DNA of 64,000 nt from Microvirga aerophila (GCF_003332305.1 NZ_QOIO01000029.1:1-64000), one strand, 5' to 3'; positions 25,840-35,053 are shown, numbered from the stretch's first letter. Numbers and translations are program-made. The notes: generated by a model not told the origin, from the sequence alone.

Positions 25840-26536
25840 GATCAAAGGTCTTCGCAGCGCCTACGGCCGGATTGAGGTGCTCAAGGGCGTTACGCTTCAC
25901 GTCGAGACAGGCGAAGTGGTTGCTCTCGTTGGGTCCAATGGCGCTGGTAAGACGACACTCCTTCGTGCGCTGTCCGGAGTCCAGCCGATCACCGGCGGCG
26001 AAATCCTGTTCAACGGTGAGCCGATTCATCGCCTGCCGCCCCATCGGCGGGTCGATCGCGGGATTACGCAATCGCCGGAGGGACGCCAGGTATTCGGCCC
26101 CTTGACCGTAGAGGACAACCTGCGGCTTGGCGCTTATCGGCGAAGCGATAAGGACATCGGTTCGGATCGCGACCGTGTTTTCACGATGTTTCCGATCCTA
26201 GCCGAGAAGAGACATCTTCTGGCCGGCGGATTGTCGGGAGGGCAGCAGCAGATGCTGGCTATCGGCCGGGCGTTGATGGGACGACCCAAACTCTTGCTTC
26301 TCGACGAACCGTCGCTGGGACTGTCGCCGCTCCTGGTCGATCAGATCCTGGACGCCATCGTGTCGCTCAGGAAAGACGGCATTACGGTGCTTCTTGTCGA
26401 GCAGAACGCAAGCGCCGCCTTGGCGATCGCGGATCGTGGCTATGTACTCGAAACCGGAAAGGTCGCTTACACTGGCGCAGGTTCGGCGCTCTTGGCCGAT
26501 CCCCAGGTCAAGGCCGCATACCTCGGTATCGAGTAA
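25832..26536 (+). CDS. Liv-type ABC transporter ATPase (LivF-like)
   Basis: The second ATPase of the importer, about 234 residues. It has Walker A GSNGAGKTT, signature LSGGQQQMLAIGRALM and Walker B LLLDEPSLGLSP. I prefer the GTG at 25832 (MLEIKGLRSAYG), which has AGGAGG 6 nt upstream and gives the standard family start; an ATG at 25811 is also in frame. It is the last gene of the operon and is convergent with the DUF2783 gene. Confidence 0.88.
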   Translation: MLEIKGLRSAYGRIEVLKGVTLHVETGEVVALVGSNGAGKTTLLRALSGVQPITGGEILFNGEPIHRLPPHRRVDRGITQSPEGRQVFGPLTVEDNLRLGAYRRSDKDIGSDRDRVFTMFPILAEKRHLLAGGLSGGQQQMLAIGRALMGRPKLLLLDEPSLGLSPLLVDQILDAIVSLRKDGITVLLVEQNASAALAIADRGYVLETGKVAYTGAGSALLADPQVKAAYLGIE

Positions 26537-26569
26537 GGGACCACTATGGTCTTGCGCTGAAGCAGGGGA

Positions 26570-26788
26570 TCAACTCGAAGCACTTTCCGGCTGCACCATG
26601 CTTTTCTTCGCGAGGGCAAGAGCGTCCTGAAGAACAGCCTGATCGCCGATGTGGTTGGCCAGGATCAGCACAAGGCGGCTGTTGAGCGCCGCGCTCGCCT
26701 CATCCGATAGACCACGATGCGCTTCTATGAGGGCCCGATAGGCGCGGTCCGGGTCTGAGAAGCGGTTGTCGGCGACAAGAAAAGTCAT
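26570..26788 (-). CDS. DUF2783 family small protein
   Basis: A 72-residue protein recognisable as DUF2783, a family often found beside flavin-dependent aromatic hydroxylases. It is mainly helical, without signal peptide or cysteines. Its ATG overlaps the stop of the monooxygenase by 4 nt, so the two are translated together. The role is unknown; a helper or stabilising partner of the hydroxylase is plausible from conserved context only. Confidence 0.75.
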   Translation of the reverse strand: MTFLVADNRFSDPDRAYRALIEAHRGLSDEASAALNSRLVLILANHIGDQAVLQDALALAKKSMVQPESASS

Positions 26789-28389
26789 GCGGCTCCTCCG
26801 TCAAAACCACGCAAACGGCGGGTGGCACGTTCGATCATCGAGGAGTCCGGATGTCGCCAGCGGGCCGCCAGATGCTGGTCGGGACGAACCAGGTAGGCGC
26901 TGCCGGGAGATGCATCGAACCGTTGTTCGAAAAACCCGTTCTCGTCGATCAGGTCGTGGCCGATCGTGAGAATGCGGCAACTGCACGGTGGGGGATCGCC
27001 GTTCGAGACGTAAAGGATGGTTTCCTGGCCACCCAGTGCTTCAAGCAGCCAGATGGGCCGCCCCTCGCGGTCGCGCATGGGTGCATCGGGGAGGGGCGCT
27101 CCAAGGCGAGCGGATCCAGCCCAGGCGTCACGATCGGGCGTCGAGAGAGAGGTCTCGTAGGTGGAGGGCGTCGAGAGCCTGCCTGAGTTCACCATGCGCT
27201 TCGCAAAGGGTGCATGGCGGGCAAGAGCAAGCGCGGCATCGCGAAAGCGTAGCTCCTGAGCGGAGCGTGGGGCGATGAAGTCGGTCGAGCGGGTCGAGTG
27301 GCCGATATTCTCATCCGTCGCGGCGGAGCGCTCAAACTCATAGGTCTCCATCAAACGTTCGGGCGCTGCATCGTTTACAACGAGGGCGAGCTTCCAGGCT
27401 AGATTCTCCGCATCTTGGATGCCGGAATTCGCGCCGCGTGCACCGAACGGCGAAACCTGGTGGGCAGCATCCCCCACGAATACCACGCGCCCGTGCACGA
27501 AGCGCTCGAGGCGACGGCACTGGAAGGTGTAGACTGACACCCATTCGAGGGCAAAGTTGTCGTGCCCGAGCATCTGTCTGAGACGCGGCAGGACCCGCTC
27601 CGGGGCCTGTTCGGCTTTTGCGTCCGCATCAGGACCAAGCTGGAGATCGATGCGCCAGACGTCGTCCGGCTGCTTGTGGAGGAGGGCCGAGCGGCCATCA
27701 TGGAAGGGTGGATCGAACCAGAACCACCGCTCCGTTGGAAAATCGCCCCGCATTTTCACATCGGCGATGAGAAACCGGTCCTCGAAAACCTCGCCTGTGA
27801 AGCTGAGACCGAGCATGCTGCGCAAGGCTGAGCGCGCCCCATCGGCAGCCACCACCCAATCGGCGTCCAGATCATAGGAGCCTTCAGGTGTCTCGACCGT
27901 GAGCCTCGCGCCGTCATTGCGTGGCTTTAGACCGGTCGCCTTGTTGCGCCAGCGGATATCGAGATCCGGCAACTGCGCGGCGCGCTCCACGAGCGCGTGC
28001 TCGAGGTAGTATTGCTGAAGATTGATGAAGGCCGGCATCTTGTGCCCATCCTCGGGCAAAAGATCGAACGCGTAGAGCAGCTCCTCACGCTGGAACACCT
28101 TGCCGACCTTCCAGGTCACGCCCTTGGAAAGGCAGGTCTGGGCCACGCCGAGCCGGTCGAGGATTTCGAGCGTTCTCTTGGCATAGCAGATGCCGCGCGA
28201 GCCTTCCCCGATCCGATCCGCATCGTCAAGTAGGATGACCGGCACACCGCGCTGGACAAGGTCGATGGCCGTGCAAAGTCCAACAGGCCCCGCGCCGACC
28301 ACGACCACAGGATGGTGAGCTGGAGTGGGGCGGTCCTGATCCGGGCTGCGGCGATAGCCGAACTGGTAGAGAGCTTTGCGGGTGTTCAT
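26785..28389 (-). CDS. FAD-dependent aromatic hydroxylase (MhpA/PheA type)
   Basis: A 534-residue class A flavoprotein monooxygenase. The FAD-binding GxGxxG motif is VVVGAGPVGLCTAIDL near 30. The DG motif appears as WVVAADGARSALR, and the second FAD motif as VVFVGDAAHQVSPFGARGAN. The C-terminal thioredoxin-like domain seen in phenol and 3-hydroxyphenylpropionate hydroxylases is present. It should insert oxygen ortho or para to a ring hydroxyl using NAD(P)H. It is grouped with DUF2783 and an MBL-fold gene on the minus strand. The exact phenolic substrate cannot be read from sequence. Confidence 0.85.
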   Translation of the reverse strand: MNTRKALYQFGYRRSPDQDRPTPAHHPVVVVGAGPVGLCTAIDLVQRGVPVILLDDADRIGEGSRGICYAKRTLEILDRLGVAQTCLSKGVTWKVGKVFQREELLYAFDLLPEDGHKMPAFINLQQYYLEHALVERAAQLPDLDIRWRNKATGLKPRNDGARLTVETPEGSYDLDADWVVAADGARSALRSMLGLSFTGEVFEDRFLIADVKMRGDFPTERWFWFDPPFHDGRSALLHKQPDDVWRIDLQLGPDADAKAEQAPERVLPRLRQMLGHDNFALEWVSVYTFQCRRLERFVHGRVVFVGDAAHQVSPFGARGANSGIQDAENLAWKLALVVNDAAPERLMETYEFERSAATDENIGHSTRSTDFIAPRSAQELRFRDAALALARHAPFAKRMVNSGRLSTPSTYETSLSTPDRDAWAGSARLGAPLPDAPMRDREGRPIWLLEALGGQETILYVSNGDPPPCSCRILTIGHDLIDENGFFEQRFDASPGSAYLVRPDQHLAARWRHPDSSMIERATRRLRGFDGGAA

Positions 28390-28422
28390 GGCGCGTCCGT
28401 TTCTCGACCTTGCCCCAAAGAC

Positions 28423-29382
28423 CTACCCCTGCAGAGCCGCCCAAAGCTCCCGGTCCCGCTCAGCGGTCCATATCACGGGATGATCGATCCCGGAGGCCTC
28501 GTCAAATGCCCGGGAAACGTTGAATGGGAGACAATGTTCGTAGATGGCGAAACTGCCGAATTTCGGGTCCATGACGTCTCGAGCGGCCGCGAACGTCTGC
28601 TTCAGGTTGCGGCCACGAGCGACCGATAGTTCCGCGGCTCCGTATAGGCTGGTGACGAAATCCCGTGTCATGGCAATGGCTTCGCGCACCATCTGCTCGC
28701 CCTTGAGCGCATCACCGCGGCCGGGCACAAGGGCTTTGGGCCTGAAAGCCCGGATTTCCTCCAGTGTTTCAGGCCATTCGCGCAAGTGGGCATCGCCGCA
28801 ATAACAGGCAGAGTGATACTCTACGAGGTCGCCGGAAAACATCACCTGCGCGTCCGGCACCCAAGCGACGATGTCGCCTGCGGTATGGCCCGCGCCTAAA
28901 TGAAAGAGCTTCACCTCGCGCTTGCCGAGAAAAACCGACATGCTGTTCTCGAAGGTGATCGTCGGCCAGGTTAGCCCTTCCGGGATGCTGTTTTCGCCAC
29001 GGAAAAGGCGTGGGAAACGGCCGATTTCTGAGGCTTTGTCCTGTTCGCCCCGTTCGACGATCAGGTCGTAGGTCGCGTTCGACGCGATGATGCCCTGAGC
29101 CTCATAGGCCGAGGCGCCAAGCACCCGCACAGCATGATAGTGGGAGAGGACGACGTACTTGATCGGCTTGTCGGTGACAGTGCGCACGCGCGAGATCACG
29201 TCCTCGGCCATGGCGGGAGTCGCCTGGGCGTCAATCACCATGCAGCCGTCGTCGCCTACGATGATGCCGGAATTCGGGTCGCCTTGAGCCGTATAGGCAT
29301 AAAGCCCCGGACCGACTTCCGTGAACGAGACCATCTTGTCCGTCGTGTCTGCGGTCGACGCGAAGGCTTTCTCAGCCATCAT
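28423..29382 (-). CDS. MBL-fold metallohydrolase-like protein with altered metal motif
   Basis: A 319-residue metallo-beta-lactamase-fold protein. The usual HxHxDH zinc motif reads SHYHAVRVLGA, so the Asp-His of the second metal site is missing. Later positions keep GAGHTAGDIVAW and FSGDLVEYHSACYCGD. Its position behind a flavin hydroxylase and DUF2783 suggests a hydrolase in an aromatic ring pathway. The ATG at 29382 has GGAG 5 nt upstream, and an upstream in-frame start lacks such a site. One-metal catalysis or loss of hydrolase activity are both possible. Confidence 0.75.
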   Translation of the reverse strand: MMAEKAFASTADTTDKMVSFTEVGPGLYAYTAQGDPNSGIIVGDDGCMVIDAQATPAMAEDVISRVRTVTDKPIKYVVLSHYHAVRVLGASAYEAQGIIASNATYDLIVERGEQDKASEIGRFPRLFRGENSIPEGLTWPTITFENSMSVFLGKREVKLFHLGAGHTAGDIVAWVPDAQVMFSGDLVEYHSACYCGDAHLREWPETLEEIRAFRPKALVPGRGDALKGEQMVREAIAMTRDFVTSLYGAAELSVARGRNLKQTFAAARDVMDPKFGSFAIYEHCLPFNVSRAFDEASGIDHPVIWTAERDRELWAALQG

Positions 29383-29914
29383 GGTTCTCCGTAAGGTAAA
29401 TTGCTCCCGTCGATGTTTTCTCATGGCGGGAGAGCGGGGTCGAACGGGGAAGGGCGAGGCCCATGTGTGATCGTCTCCACCTCAAAGAGGACGTACGTTA
29501 TTCGTCATGATGGGGTGCCTGAAATGCAAGGAGGCTTTCATGCGCTTCAACAGTCGTAGGGAATGAGTTGGAGATACCGTCCTTGTAGGGTTAGGTGACT
29601 GCTCGCATCAGCCGCATTCGTAGTGACTTTATCAAGTGGATTGTTGCATAAGCAACGGTTTTCTGGCCGCCTAGCTTATGGGGAAATGTTTGCGAGCACG
29701 GTCCTGTTCGTTCTCAAGGTATCAAGCTAAGATGCCGTAGCGTCGGTCGAAGAGTAATGGTGCGCTGCACCATTTCAACGCCTCAGAACGGTACTGCACG
29801 AAGCCTGTCACAACCCGAACCTTTATATATAATTTTCAACCGATAAATAATCTTGACCGCCTCTTGGCGGGCCTATTTACTGTCGCAAACTTACAGCGGA
29901 TGAGGAAGCCGGCC
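29383..29914. other. Divergent intergenic region before the molybdenum hydroxylase
   Basis: About 530 nt between the leftward MBL gene and the rightward hydroxylase genes. The right part (about 29820-29855) is AT-rich, with TTATATATAATTTT and GATAAATAAT as possible -10 material. A short hairpin CCGCC-tctt-GGCGG occupies 29857-29870, 44 nt before the CoxM-like start. I see no open frame with a ribosome site and no RNA gene. Promoters for both flanking units must lie here. Confidence 0.4.
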
Positions 29915-30799
29915 ATGAAGGCGTCGGATTTCAATTATGTCTGCCCGTCTTCCGTTGAGGAAGCGACAAGTCTGCTTGCTCTCCATGGGGACGGAGCCAA
30001 GGTTATTGCCGGTGGCCAGAGCTTGGTCCCGGCCCTCAACCTTCGACTGCTAGCTCCAGAAATCCTCATCGACATCGGCCGCATCGGCACGTTGCGCTAC
30101 ATTTCCGTAGCCGACGGGATGGTCCGGATCGGCGCGCTCGCGCGTCATGTCGATCTCCTGAATTCGCAAGAGATCGCAGAGCACGTGCCTCTCCTGGCCG
30201 AGGCAATCACCTACGTGGCCCACCCGGCTATCCGCAATCGGGGCACGATCGGAGGCAACCTCGCCCATGCGGATCCCGCATCGGAGTTGCCTGCCTGTAT
30301 GATGGCGCTCGATGCCGTCATGGTTATTTCCGGTCCTTCCGGTGAGAGGCGCGTCGCGGCATCCGAGTTCTTCCTCGGGATCTATGAGACAGCATTGGCC
30401 CCGGACGAGCTGCTTATCGGTTTGGAAATCCCCGTAACTGCGGCTGGAAGCCGGTTTTACTTCCACGAGTTTTCGCGCCGCAACGGTGACTTTGCCATTG
30501 CGGGGCTGGCTGCTCAGGCCAATGTCCGAGATGGGACGGTCGAAAGCCTCCGTCTTGCTTATTTTGCGATTGGCGGCAGACCAACGCTTGCCGCCCATGC
30601 GGCGGCCAAGGTCGCCCGCCAACCGATCGGCCCGGCGGTCATAGCCGACGCTCAGTCCGCCCTTGCGGAGGATCTTGAGCCGCATGATGACCAGCAGGCT
30701 TCCTCTGCAATGCGGCTTCATCTTGCGAAGGTTCTGCTGGAACGATGCATGTCTGATCTCGTGCAAGACCAGGAAATGAAAAGGAAGGCATTGCAGTGA
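29915..30799 (+). CDS. Molybdenum hydroxylase FAD subunit (CoxM-like)
   Basis: A 294-residue FAD-binding medium subunit of the xanthine dehydrogenase/CO dehydrogenase family. FAD motifs AGGQSLVPALNLRL (near 34) and RNRGTIGGNLAHADPASELP (near 105) are clear. It passes electrons from the 2Fe-2S subunit to FAD. ATG at 29915 (MKASDFNYVCP) is the normal family start. It overlaps the small subunit gene by 4 nt (GTGA) and leads a CoxM-S-L type operon. Confidence 0.9.
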   Translation: MKASDFNYVCPSSVEEATSLLALHGDGAKVIAGGQSLVPALNLRLLAPEILIDIGRIGTLRYISVADGMVRIGALARHVDLLNSQEIAEHVPLLAEAITYVAHPAIRNRGTIGGNLAHADPASELPACMMALDAVMVISGPSGERRVAASEFFLGIYETALAPDELLIGLEIPVTAAGSRFYFHEFSRRNGDFAIAGLAAQANVRDGTVESLRLAYFAIGGRPTLAAHAAAKVARQPIGPAVIADAQSALAEDLEPHDDQQASSAMRLHLAKVLLERCMSDLVQDQEMKRKALQ

Positions 30800-31281
30800 T
30801 TGCTCCCGTCTCCATCACCCTCATGGTCAACGACGAGCACGTGAATGCTCACGTTTCTCCCCGCACGCATCTCGCCGATTTTCTGCGCGACCATCTTGGT
30901 CTCACCGGCACCCATCTTGGATGCGAGCACGGGGTATGCGGAGCATGTACCGTTCGCCTTGACGGCGACATCGTGCGAGGCTGTCTGGTTCTTGCGGTTC
31001 AAGCGGACGGAGCCGTCGTCGAGACGATCGAGGGGCTGTCCGACAGCGGCGAAATCGCCGATCTGCAGGAGGCCTTCCGCAATCGGAATGCTCTTCAGTG
31101 CGGCTATTGCACTCCCGGCATGCTGATCGCGGTCCAGGAACTGCTGCGCCAGCAGAGCAACCCTAGCCGGGAGACGATCCGAGAGCATCTTTCAGGAAAC
31201 TATTGCCGGTGCACCGGGTACCACGCAATTGTTGATGCGGTCGAGGCCACGGTGCGCGCCCGCAATGGAGCCAATGCATGA
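30796..31281 (+). CDS. Molybdenum hydroxylase 2Fe-2S subunit (CoxS-like)
   Basis: A 161-residue small subunit with two 2Fe-2S clusters. The plant-type cluster is CEHGVCGACTVRLDG and the helical cluster uses CGYCTPGM and CRCTGYH. It starts with GTG at 30796, overlapping the FAD subunit stop, and its own stop overlaps the large subunit ATG by 4 nt. Electrons flow from the Mo site through it to the FAD subunit. Confidence 0.92.
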   Translation: MIAPVSITLMVNDEHVNAHVSPRTHLADFLRDHLGLTGTHLGCEHGVCGACTVRLDGDIVRGCLVLAVQADGAVVETIEGLSDSGEIADLQEAFRNRNALQCGYCTPGMLIAVQELLRQQSNPSRETIREHLSGNYCRCTGYHAIVDAVEATVRARNGANA

Positions 31282-33671
31282 GCGGCAGCGCCGACACTCC
31301 CTCGGGACTCTCCGCCCTCGACCGGCCGAACTCCTATATCGGTCGAGCGGTTCCGCGCCCCAACCTCACGCGCCTCATGCAGGGACGCGGACAGTACGTG
31401 AGCGACATGACGCTGCCTCGCATGGGGCACGTGGTCTATGTCCGGTCCCCATATGCGCATGCGCGCATACTGGGGATCGACTCGACGGATGCCAAGGCAA
31501 TGCCTGGCGTGATCGCGGTTGTAACTGGCGCCGAACTTGCTCAGGTCTGCACGCCCTGGGTAGGGGTTCTGTCGCATCTCAAGGGCCTGAAATCTGCCCC
31601 TCAGTACCCCATCGCCGTCGACCGCGCCTGTTGGCAAGGTGAGGCTGTGGCCGCAGTGATCGCCACAAGCCGGGCAATTGCAGAAGATGCCGCAGAACAG
31701 GTCATCGTCGATTATGAAGAGCTTGAACCGGTTACGGACATGCGCACGGCGCTTGATCCCGAGACGCCGGTCATTCATCCCGACCTCGGCGATAACCTCG
31801 CCTTTGAGCGGAAGCTCGATGCAGGTGAAGTGGACAGGGCCTTCGCCGAAGCGGACGCGGTTGTGGATGCGGAGTTCGTGTTCGGCCGTCACACGGGAGT
31901 AACCCTCGAATCGCGGTCGGTCCTCGCCGACTGGAACGCCGGGGAGGGGCGGCTCACGGTCTATCAGGGCACCCAAGCTCCTCATATGATGCAGAACATC
32001 TTTGCCAAGCATTTAAGCCTCGAGGAGGCTCAGGTGCGAGTGGTCTGTAAGGACGTCGGCGGATCCTTTGGGATCAAGGTTCATGTCTATGCAGACGAGA
32101 TGGCCACTGCTGCGCTCTCGAAGCTCCTTCGCCGTCCTGTCAAGTTCGTGGCTGATCGCATCGAAAGCTTTGCAACCGACATCCATGCCCGTGACCATCG
32201 CTGTTATGGCAAGATCGGCGTCATGAAAGACGGCACCATCACCGCTTTCGAGATCGATGATCTCACCGGGATCGGCCCTTACTCGATGTATCCGCGCACC
32301 AGCGCCATCGAGGCCAACCAAGTCGTCAACCTTGTCGGCGGGCCCTATACGGCACAGAACTATCGCGCCAGGGCGCGGGTGGTTTTCCAGAACAAGAACG
32401 TGACGTGCCAATACCGCGCCGTCGGCCACCCCATCGCCTGCTCCGTCACAGAGGGACTGGTCGATCTTGCGGCGCGCGCGATCGGAATGGATCCAGCTGA
32501 GATCCGGCGACGCAACCTCATTCAGGACGACGCCTATCCGTGCGGATCGCCGTCCGGTCTCAAGTTCGAAGCGCTCTCCCATCACGCAGCTTTGAACAAG
32601 CTCCTCGCGATGATGAATTATGACGCCCTCCGGGTGGAGCAGGCCGAGTTGCGCCAGAGAGGAATTTATCGCGGAATCGGACTAGCAAGCTTCATCGAGG
32701 TGACCAACCCCAGTGCTGCCTTCTATGGTGTCGGCGGCGCCAGGATTTCATCGCAGGATGGCGTGACGGTAAGGCTCGACGCAACCGGCTCCGTGACCTG
32801 CCAAACCAGCATCACGGAGCAGGGACAGGGCTCGGAAGCGATTACGGCGCAGGTTGTCGCGACGGCGATCGGTGTGCCGATGGAGCGGGTTCGGGTCATC
32901 CTCGGCGATACGGACAACACGCCTTATGGCGGTGGTACCTGGGCGTCGCGCGCAGCGGGCATTGGCGGTGAGGCGGCGTGGCAGGCGGGCAAGGCGCTGC
33001 GCAACAATATCTTGGCTGCGGCGGCAACCATCCTGCAGGCGGATCCCGCAACCCTCGACGTTGTGGACGGCGTCGTAGTGGACAAGGGGACGACGCGTCA
33101 ACGCATCGGTCTCGATGAAATGGCACGCATTACTTACTTCCGTCCCGATACGCTTCCGCCAGGGTTCCAGGCCGAGCTGATGGCCACCCGGCACTTCGTG
33201 CCGCGCCAATACCCATTCGCCTTCACCAACGGCGTTCAGGCCAGTTGGCTTGAAGTGGATATCGAGACCGGCTTCGTAACCCTGCTCAAGCACTGGGTGG
33301 TCGAGGATTGCGGTACGATCATCAATCCCCAGCTCGTCGACGAGCAGATCCGCGGCGGCGTGGTGCAGGGTCTGGGGCCGGCGCTTTATGAGCACTGCCG
33401 GTATGATGAGAGCGGCCAGCTCACGAATGGCAACATGGCCGACTACCTTGTGCCCATGGCGGCCGAGATGCCGGATATCGAGGTAGGTCACGTCGTTTCG
33501 CCAACTCTGGAAACCGAACTCGGCGCCAAAGGGGCAGGGGAAGCCGGCACCGCCGGGGCGGCGGCTGCCGTGGCCAATGCGGTGAATGACGCCCTCTCGC
33601 CCTTCGATGTGCTCATCACCGAAATTCCGCTGACCCCTGAACTTATCCTGAAGGAGCTTAAACGCTTCTGA
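31278..33671 (+). CDS. Molybdenum hydroxylase large subunit (CoxL-like)
   Basis: A 797-residue molybdopterin-binding subunit of the xanthine oxidase family. It has the aldehyde oxidase a/b hammerhead domain followed by the Mo-binding domain. The catalytic Glu is E755 in GAKGAGEAGT. The active-site loop reads QYRAVGHP (378-385), unlike AYRCSFR of true CO dehydrogenase or AYRGAGR of form II, so I do not call it CO dehydrogenase. It probably hydroxylates an aromatic or N-heterocyclic compound. A Liv-type importer and a CoxG-like protein follow, likely for its substrate and cofactor loading. Confidence 0.85.
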   Translation: MSGSADTPSGLSALDRPNSYIGRAVPRPNLTRLMQGRGQYVSDMTLPRMGHVVYVRSPYAHARILGIDSTDAKAMPGVIAVVTGAELAQVCTPWVGVLSHLKGLKSAPQYPIAVDRACWQGEAVAAVIATSRAIAEDAAEQVIVDYEELEPVTDMRTALDPETPVIHPDLGDNLAFERKLDAGEVDRAFAEADAVVDAEFVFGRHTGVTLESRSVLADWNAGEGRLTVYQGTQAPHMMQNIFAKHLSLEEAQVRVVCKDVGGSFGIKVHVYADEMATAALSKLLRRPVKFVADRIESFATDIHARDHRCYGKIGVMKDGTITAFEIDDLTGIGPYSMYPRTSAIEANQVVNLVGGPYTAQNYRARARVVFQNKNVTCQYRAVGHPIACSVTEGLVDLAARAIGMDPAEIRRRNLIQDDAYPCGSPSGLKFEALSHHAALNKLLAMMNYDALRVEQAELRQRGIYRGIGLASFIEVTNPSAAFYGVGGARISSQDGVTVRLDATGSVTCQTSITEQGQGSEAITAQVVATAIGVPMERVRVILGDTDNTPYGGGTWASRAAGIGGEAAWQAGKALRNNILAAAATILQADPATLDVVDGVVVDKGTTRQRIGLDEMARITYFRPDTLPPGFQAELMATRHFVPRQYPFAFTNGVQASWLEVDIETGFVTLLKHWVVEDCGTIINPQLVDEQIRGGVVQGLGPALYEHCRYDESGQLTNGNMADYLVPMAAEMPDIEVGHVVSPTLETELGAKGAGEAGTAGAAAAVANAVNDALSPFDVLITEIPLTPELILKELKRF

Positions 33672-33689
33672 AAGTATCGCCTGACCGAT

Positions 33690-33703
33690 GGCGGCTTGCC
33701 GCC
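33690..33703 (+). other. Small hairpin before the second Liv binding protein
   Basis: GGCGG-cttg-CCGCC forms a 5-bp GC stem just after the large subunit gene, followed by A-rich sequence and not a T-run. It may modestly separate expression of the hydroxylase genes from the transporter genes. Its strength as a terminator is doubtful. Confidence 0.3.
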
Positions 33704-33744
33704 TTCCAAAATCAAAAAAGCGACATCCCTTAGGAGGAAACACC

Positions 33745-34998
33745 ATGACGAGTTCCGGCAAGAAGCCGACAGACATTAGCCGCCGTAGCCTTCTCGGCAC
33801 GGCGGGCGCGGGAGCATTGCTCGCCGTATCTCCGTTCTCGATCAACATTCTTCGGGCTCAGGAGCAGACGATCAAGATCGGTTTTCCTGTTCCCCTGACC
33901 GGCCCCTACGGGACAGAAGCGCAAGACCAAGTGCGGGCGGCGGAGGTCGCAATCGCGGAGTTCAACGAGGCCGGTGGTCTGAACGGCCGTAAAGCTGAGT
34001 TGCTCGTACGCGACGACAAGCTCAATCCTGGCGAAGCCGCCACCCGTGCGCTCGAGCTGATCGAGAAGGACAAGGTCAACTTCATCGTCGGCAGCCTTTC
34101 CGCCGCCGTACAGCTTGCCGTCAACAACGTTACCAAAGAGCGCGGGGTCATATTCAATTCGATCAGTCAATCGGACGCCATCAACGAGATTGCGGACTTC
34201 AGCAAATTTACGTTCCACGAGGCCCTTAACCCGCATATGACGGCGGGCGCCGTCGGGCGTTATGCGTTCCCGAAATTCGGCAAGAAGGTTGCATTTCTTA
34301 CCGCCGATTATGCTTATGGTCATGAAATGGTCCGGGGGTTCCGGGAGGCGGGGAAGGCAGTTGGCATCGAAGAGCTGGCGGACATCCGCCACCCGATCGG
34401 GGCGACTGATTTTTCGACTCTTCTCCCTCGCATCCAAGCCTTGAAGCCGGATATCCTCTGCATCTGTAATTTTGGCCGTGATCAGCAGATCGCTTTGAAG
34501 CAGGCGACCGACTTCGGTCTCAAAAGGAATATCAAGCTCATCACGCCCATCCTGCTCTACACCGGTCGCTTGGCCGCAGGAGCCCAGGCATTTAATGGCG
34601 TCATTGGCGGCACATCGTACTACTGGGGTATCGAGGACCAGTTCGCTTCAGCCAAAGCCTTCAACGATCGCTTCCGCAAGATGCATGACGGGAAGGTTCC
34701 GTCGGACTACGGCGCGCTCGGATATGGCGGAGTGAAGACGCTCCTGATGGCCGCGAAAGAGGCCGGCAGCGTGGAAAGCGAGATGGTCATCGCCGCAATG
34801 GAAGCCTTGAAGTACGACTACTACAAGGGACCGCAATACTTCCGGAAGTGCGATCACCAATCCGTCCAGTCGGTGTTCATCATCGAATCCAAGACGCAGA
34901 ACCAGCGCAACGAGGCGGACGTATTTGACGTCGTTGCTACGGAGCAGCCCAACGAAGCGAACCTTCGTTCGTGCGAATCTTTAGGCCACAAGGCGTAA
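33745..34998 (+). CDS. ABC transporter substrate-binding protein (Liv type), second operon
   Basis: A 417-residue Peripla_BP_6 protein. The N-terminus SRRSLLGTAGAGALLAVS resembles a twin-arginine signal, with cleavage likely after ILRAQ. The mature part begins IKIGFPVPLTGPYGTEAQ. AGGAGG sits before the ATG at 33745. It leads a complete importer operon directly after the CoxMSL-type genes, suggesting uptake of the compound that the hydroxylase oxidises. It is quite different from the binding protein at 21947, so the two importers probably have different ligands. Confidence 0.87.
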   Translation: MTSSGKKPTDISRRSLLGTAGAGALLAVSPFSINILRAQEQTIKIGFPVPLTGPYGTEAQDQVRAAEVAIAEFNEAGGLNGRKAELLVRDDKLNPGEAATRALELIEKDKVNFIVGSLSAAVQLAVNNVTKERGVIFNSISQSDAINEIADFSKFTFHEALNPHMTAGAVGRYAFPKFGKKVAFLTADYAYGHEMVRGFREAGKAVGIEELADIRHPIGATDFSTLLPRIQALKPDILCICNFGRDQQIALKQATDFGLKRNIKLITPILLYTGRLAAGAQAFNGVIGGTSYYWGIEDQFASAKAFNDRFRKMHDGKVPSDYGALGYGGVKTLLMAAKEAGSVESEMVIAAMEALKYDYYKGPQYFRKCDHQSVQSVFIIESKTQNQRNEADVFDVVATEQPNEANLRSCESLGHKA

Positions 34999-35012
34999 CC
35001 AGTCAGACAGCG

Positions 35013-35034
35013 GCGGGCTCCCCAGTGAGCCCGC
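35013..35034 (+). terminator. Hairpin after the second Liv binding protein
   Basis: GCGGGCTC (35013-35020) and GAGCCCGC (35027-35034) form a perfect 8-bp stem with a 6-nt loop between the binding-protein gene and the permease genes. The position is the same as that of the hairpin at 23125-23163 in the first Liv operon. It probably tunes the ratio of binding protein to membrane components. Confidence 0.55.
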
Positions 35035-35053
35035 TTGCGCTTTGGAGATATAA

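Noticed and set aside
31278-33671. Calling the three-subunit enzyme a CO dehydrogenase
   Set aside because: The active-site loop differs from both known CoxL forms; the general fold alone does not justify that name.
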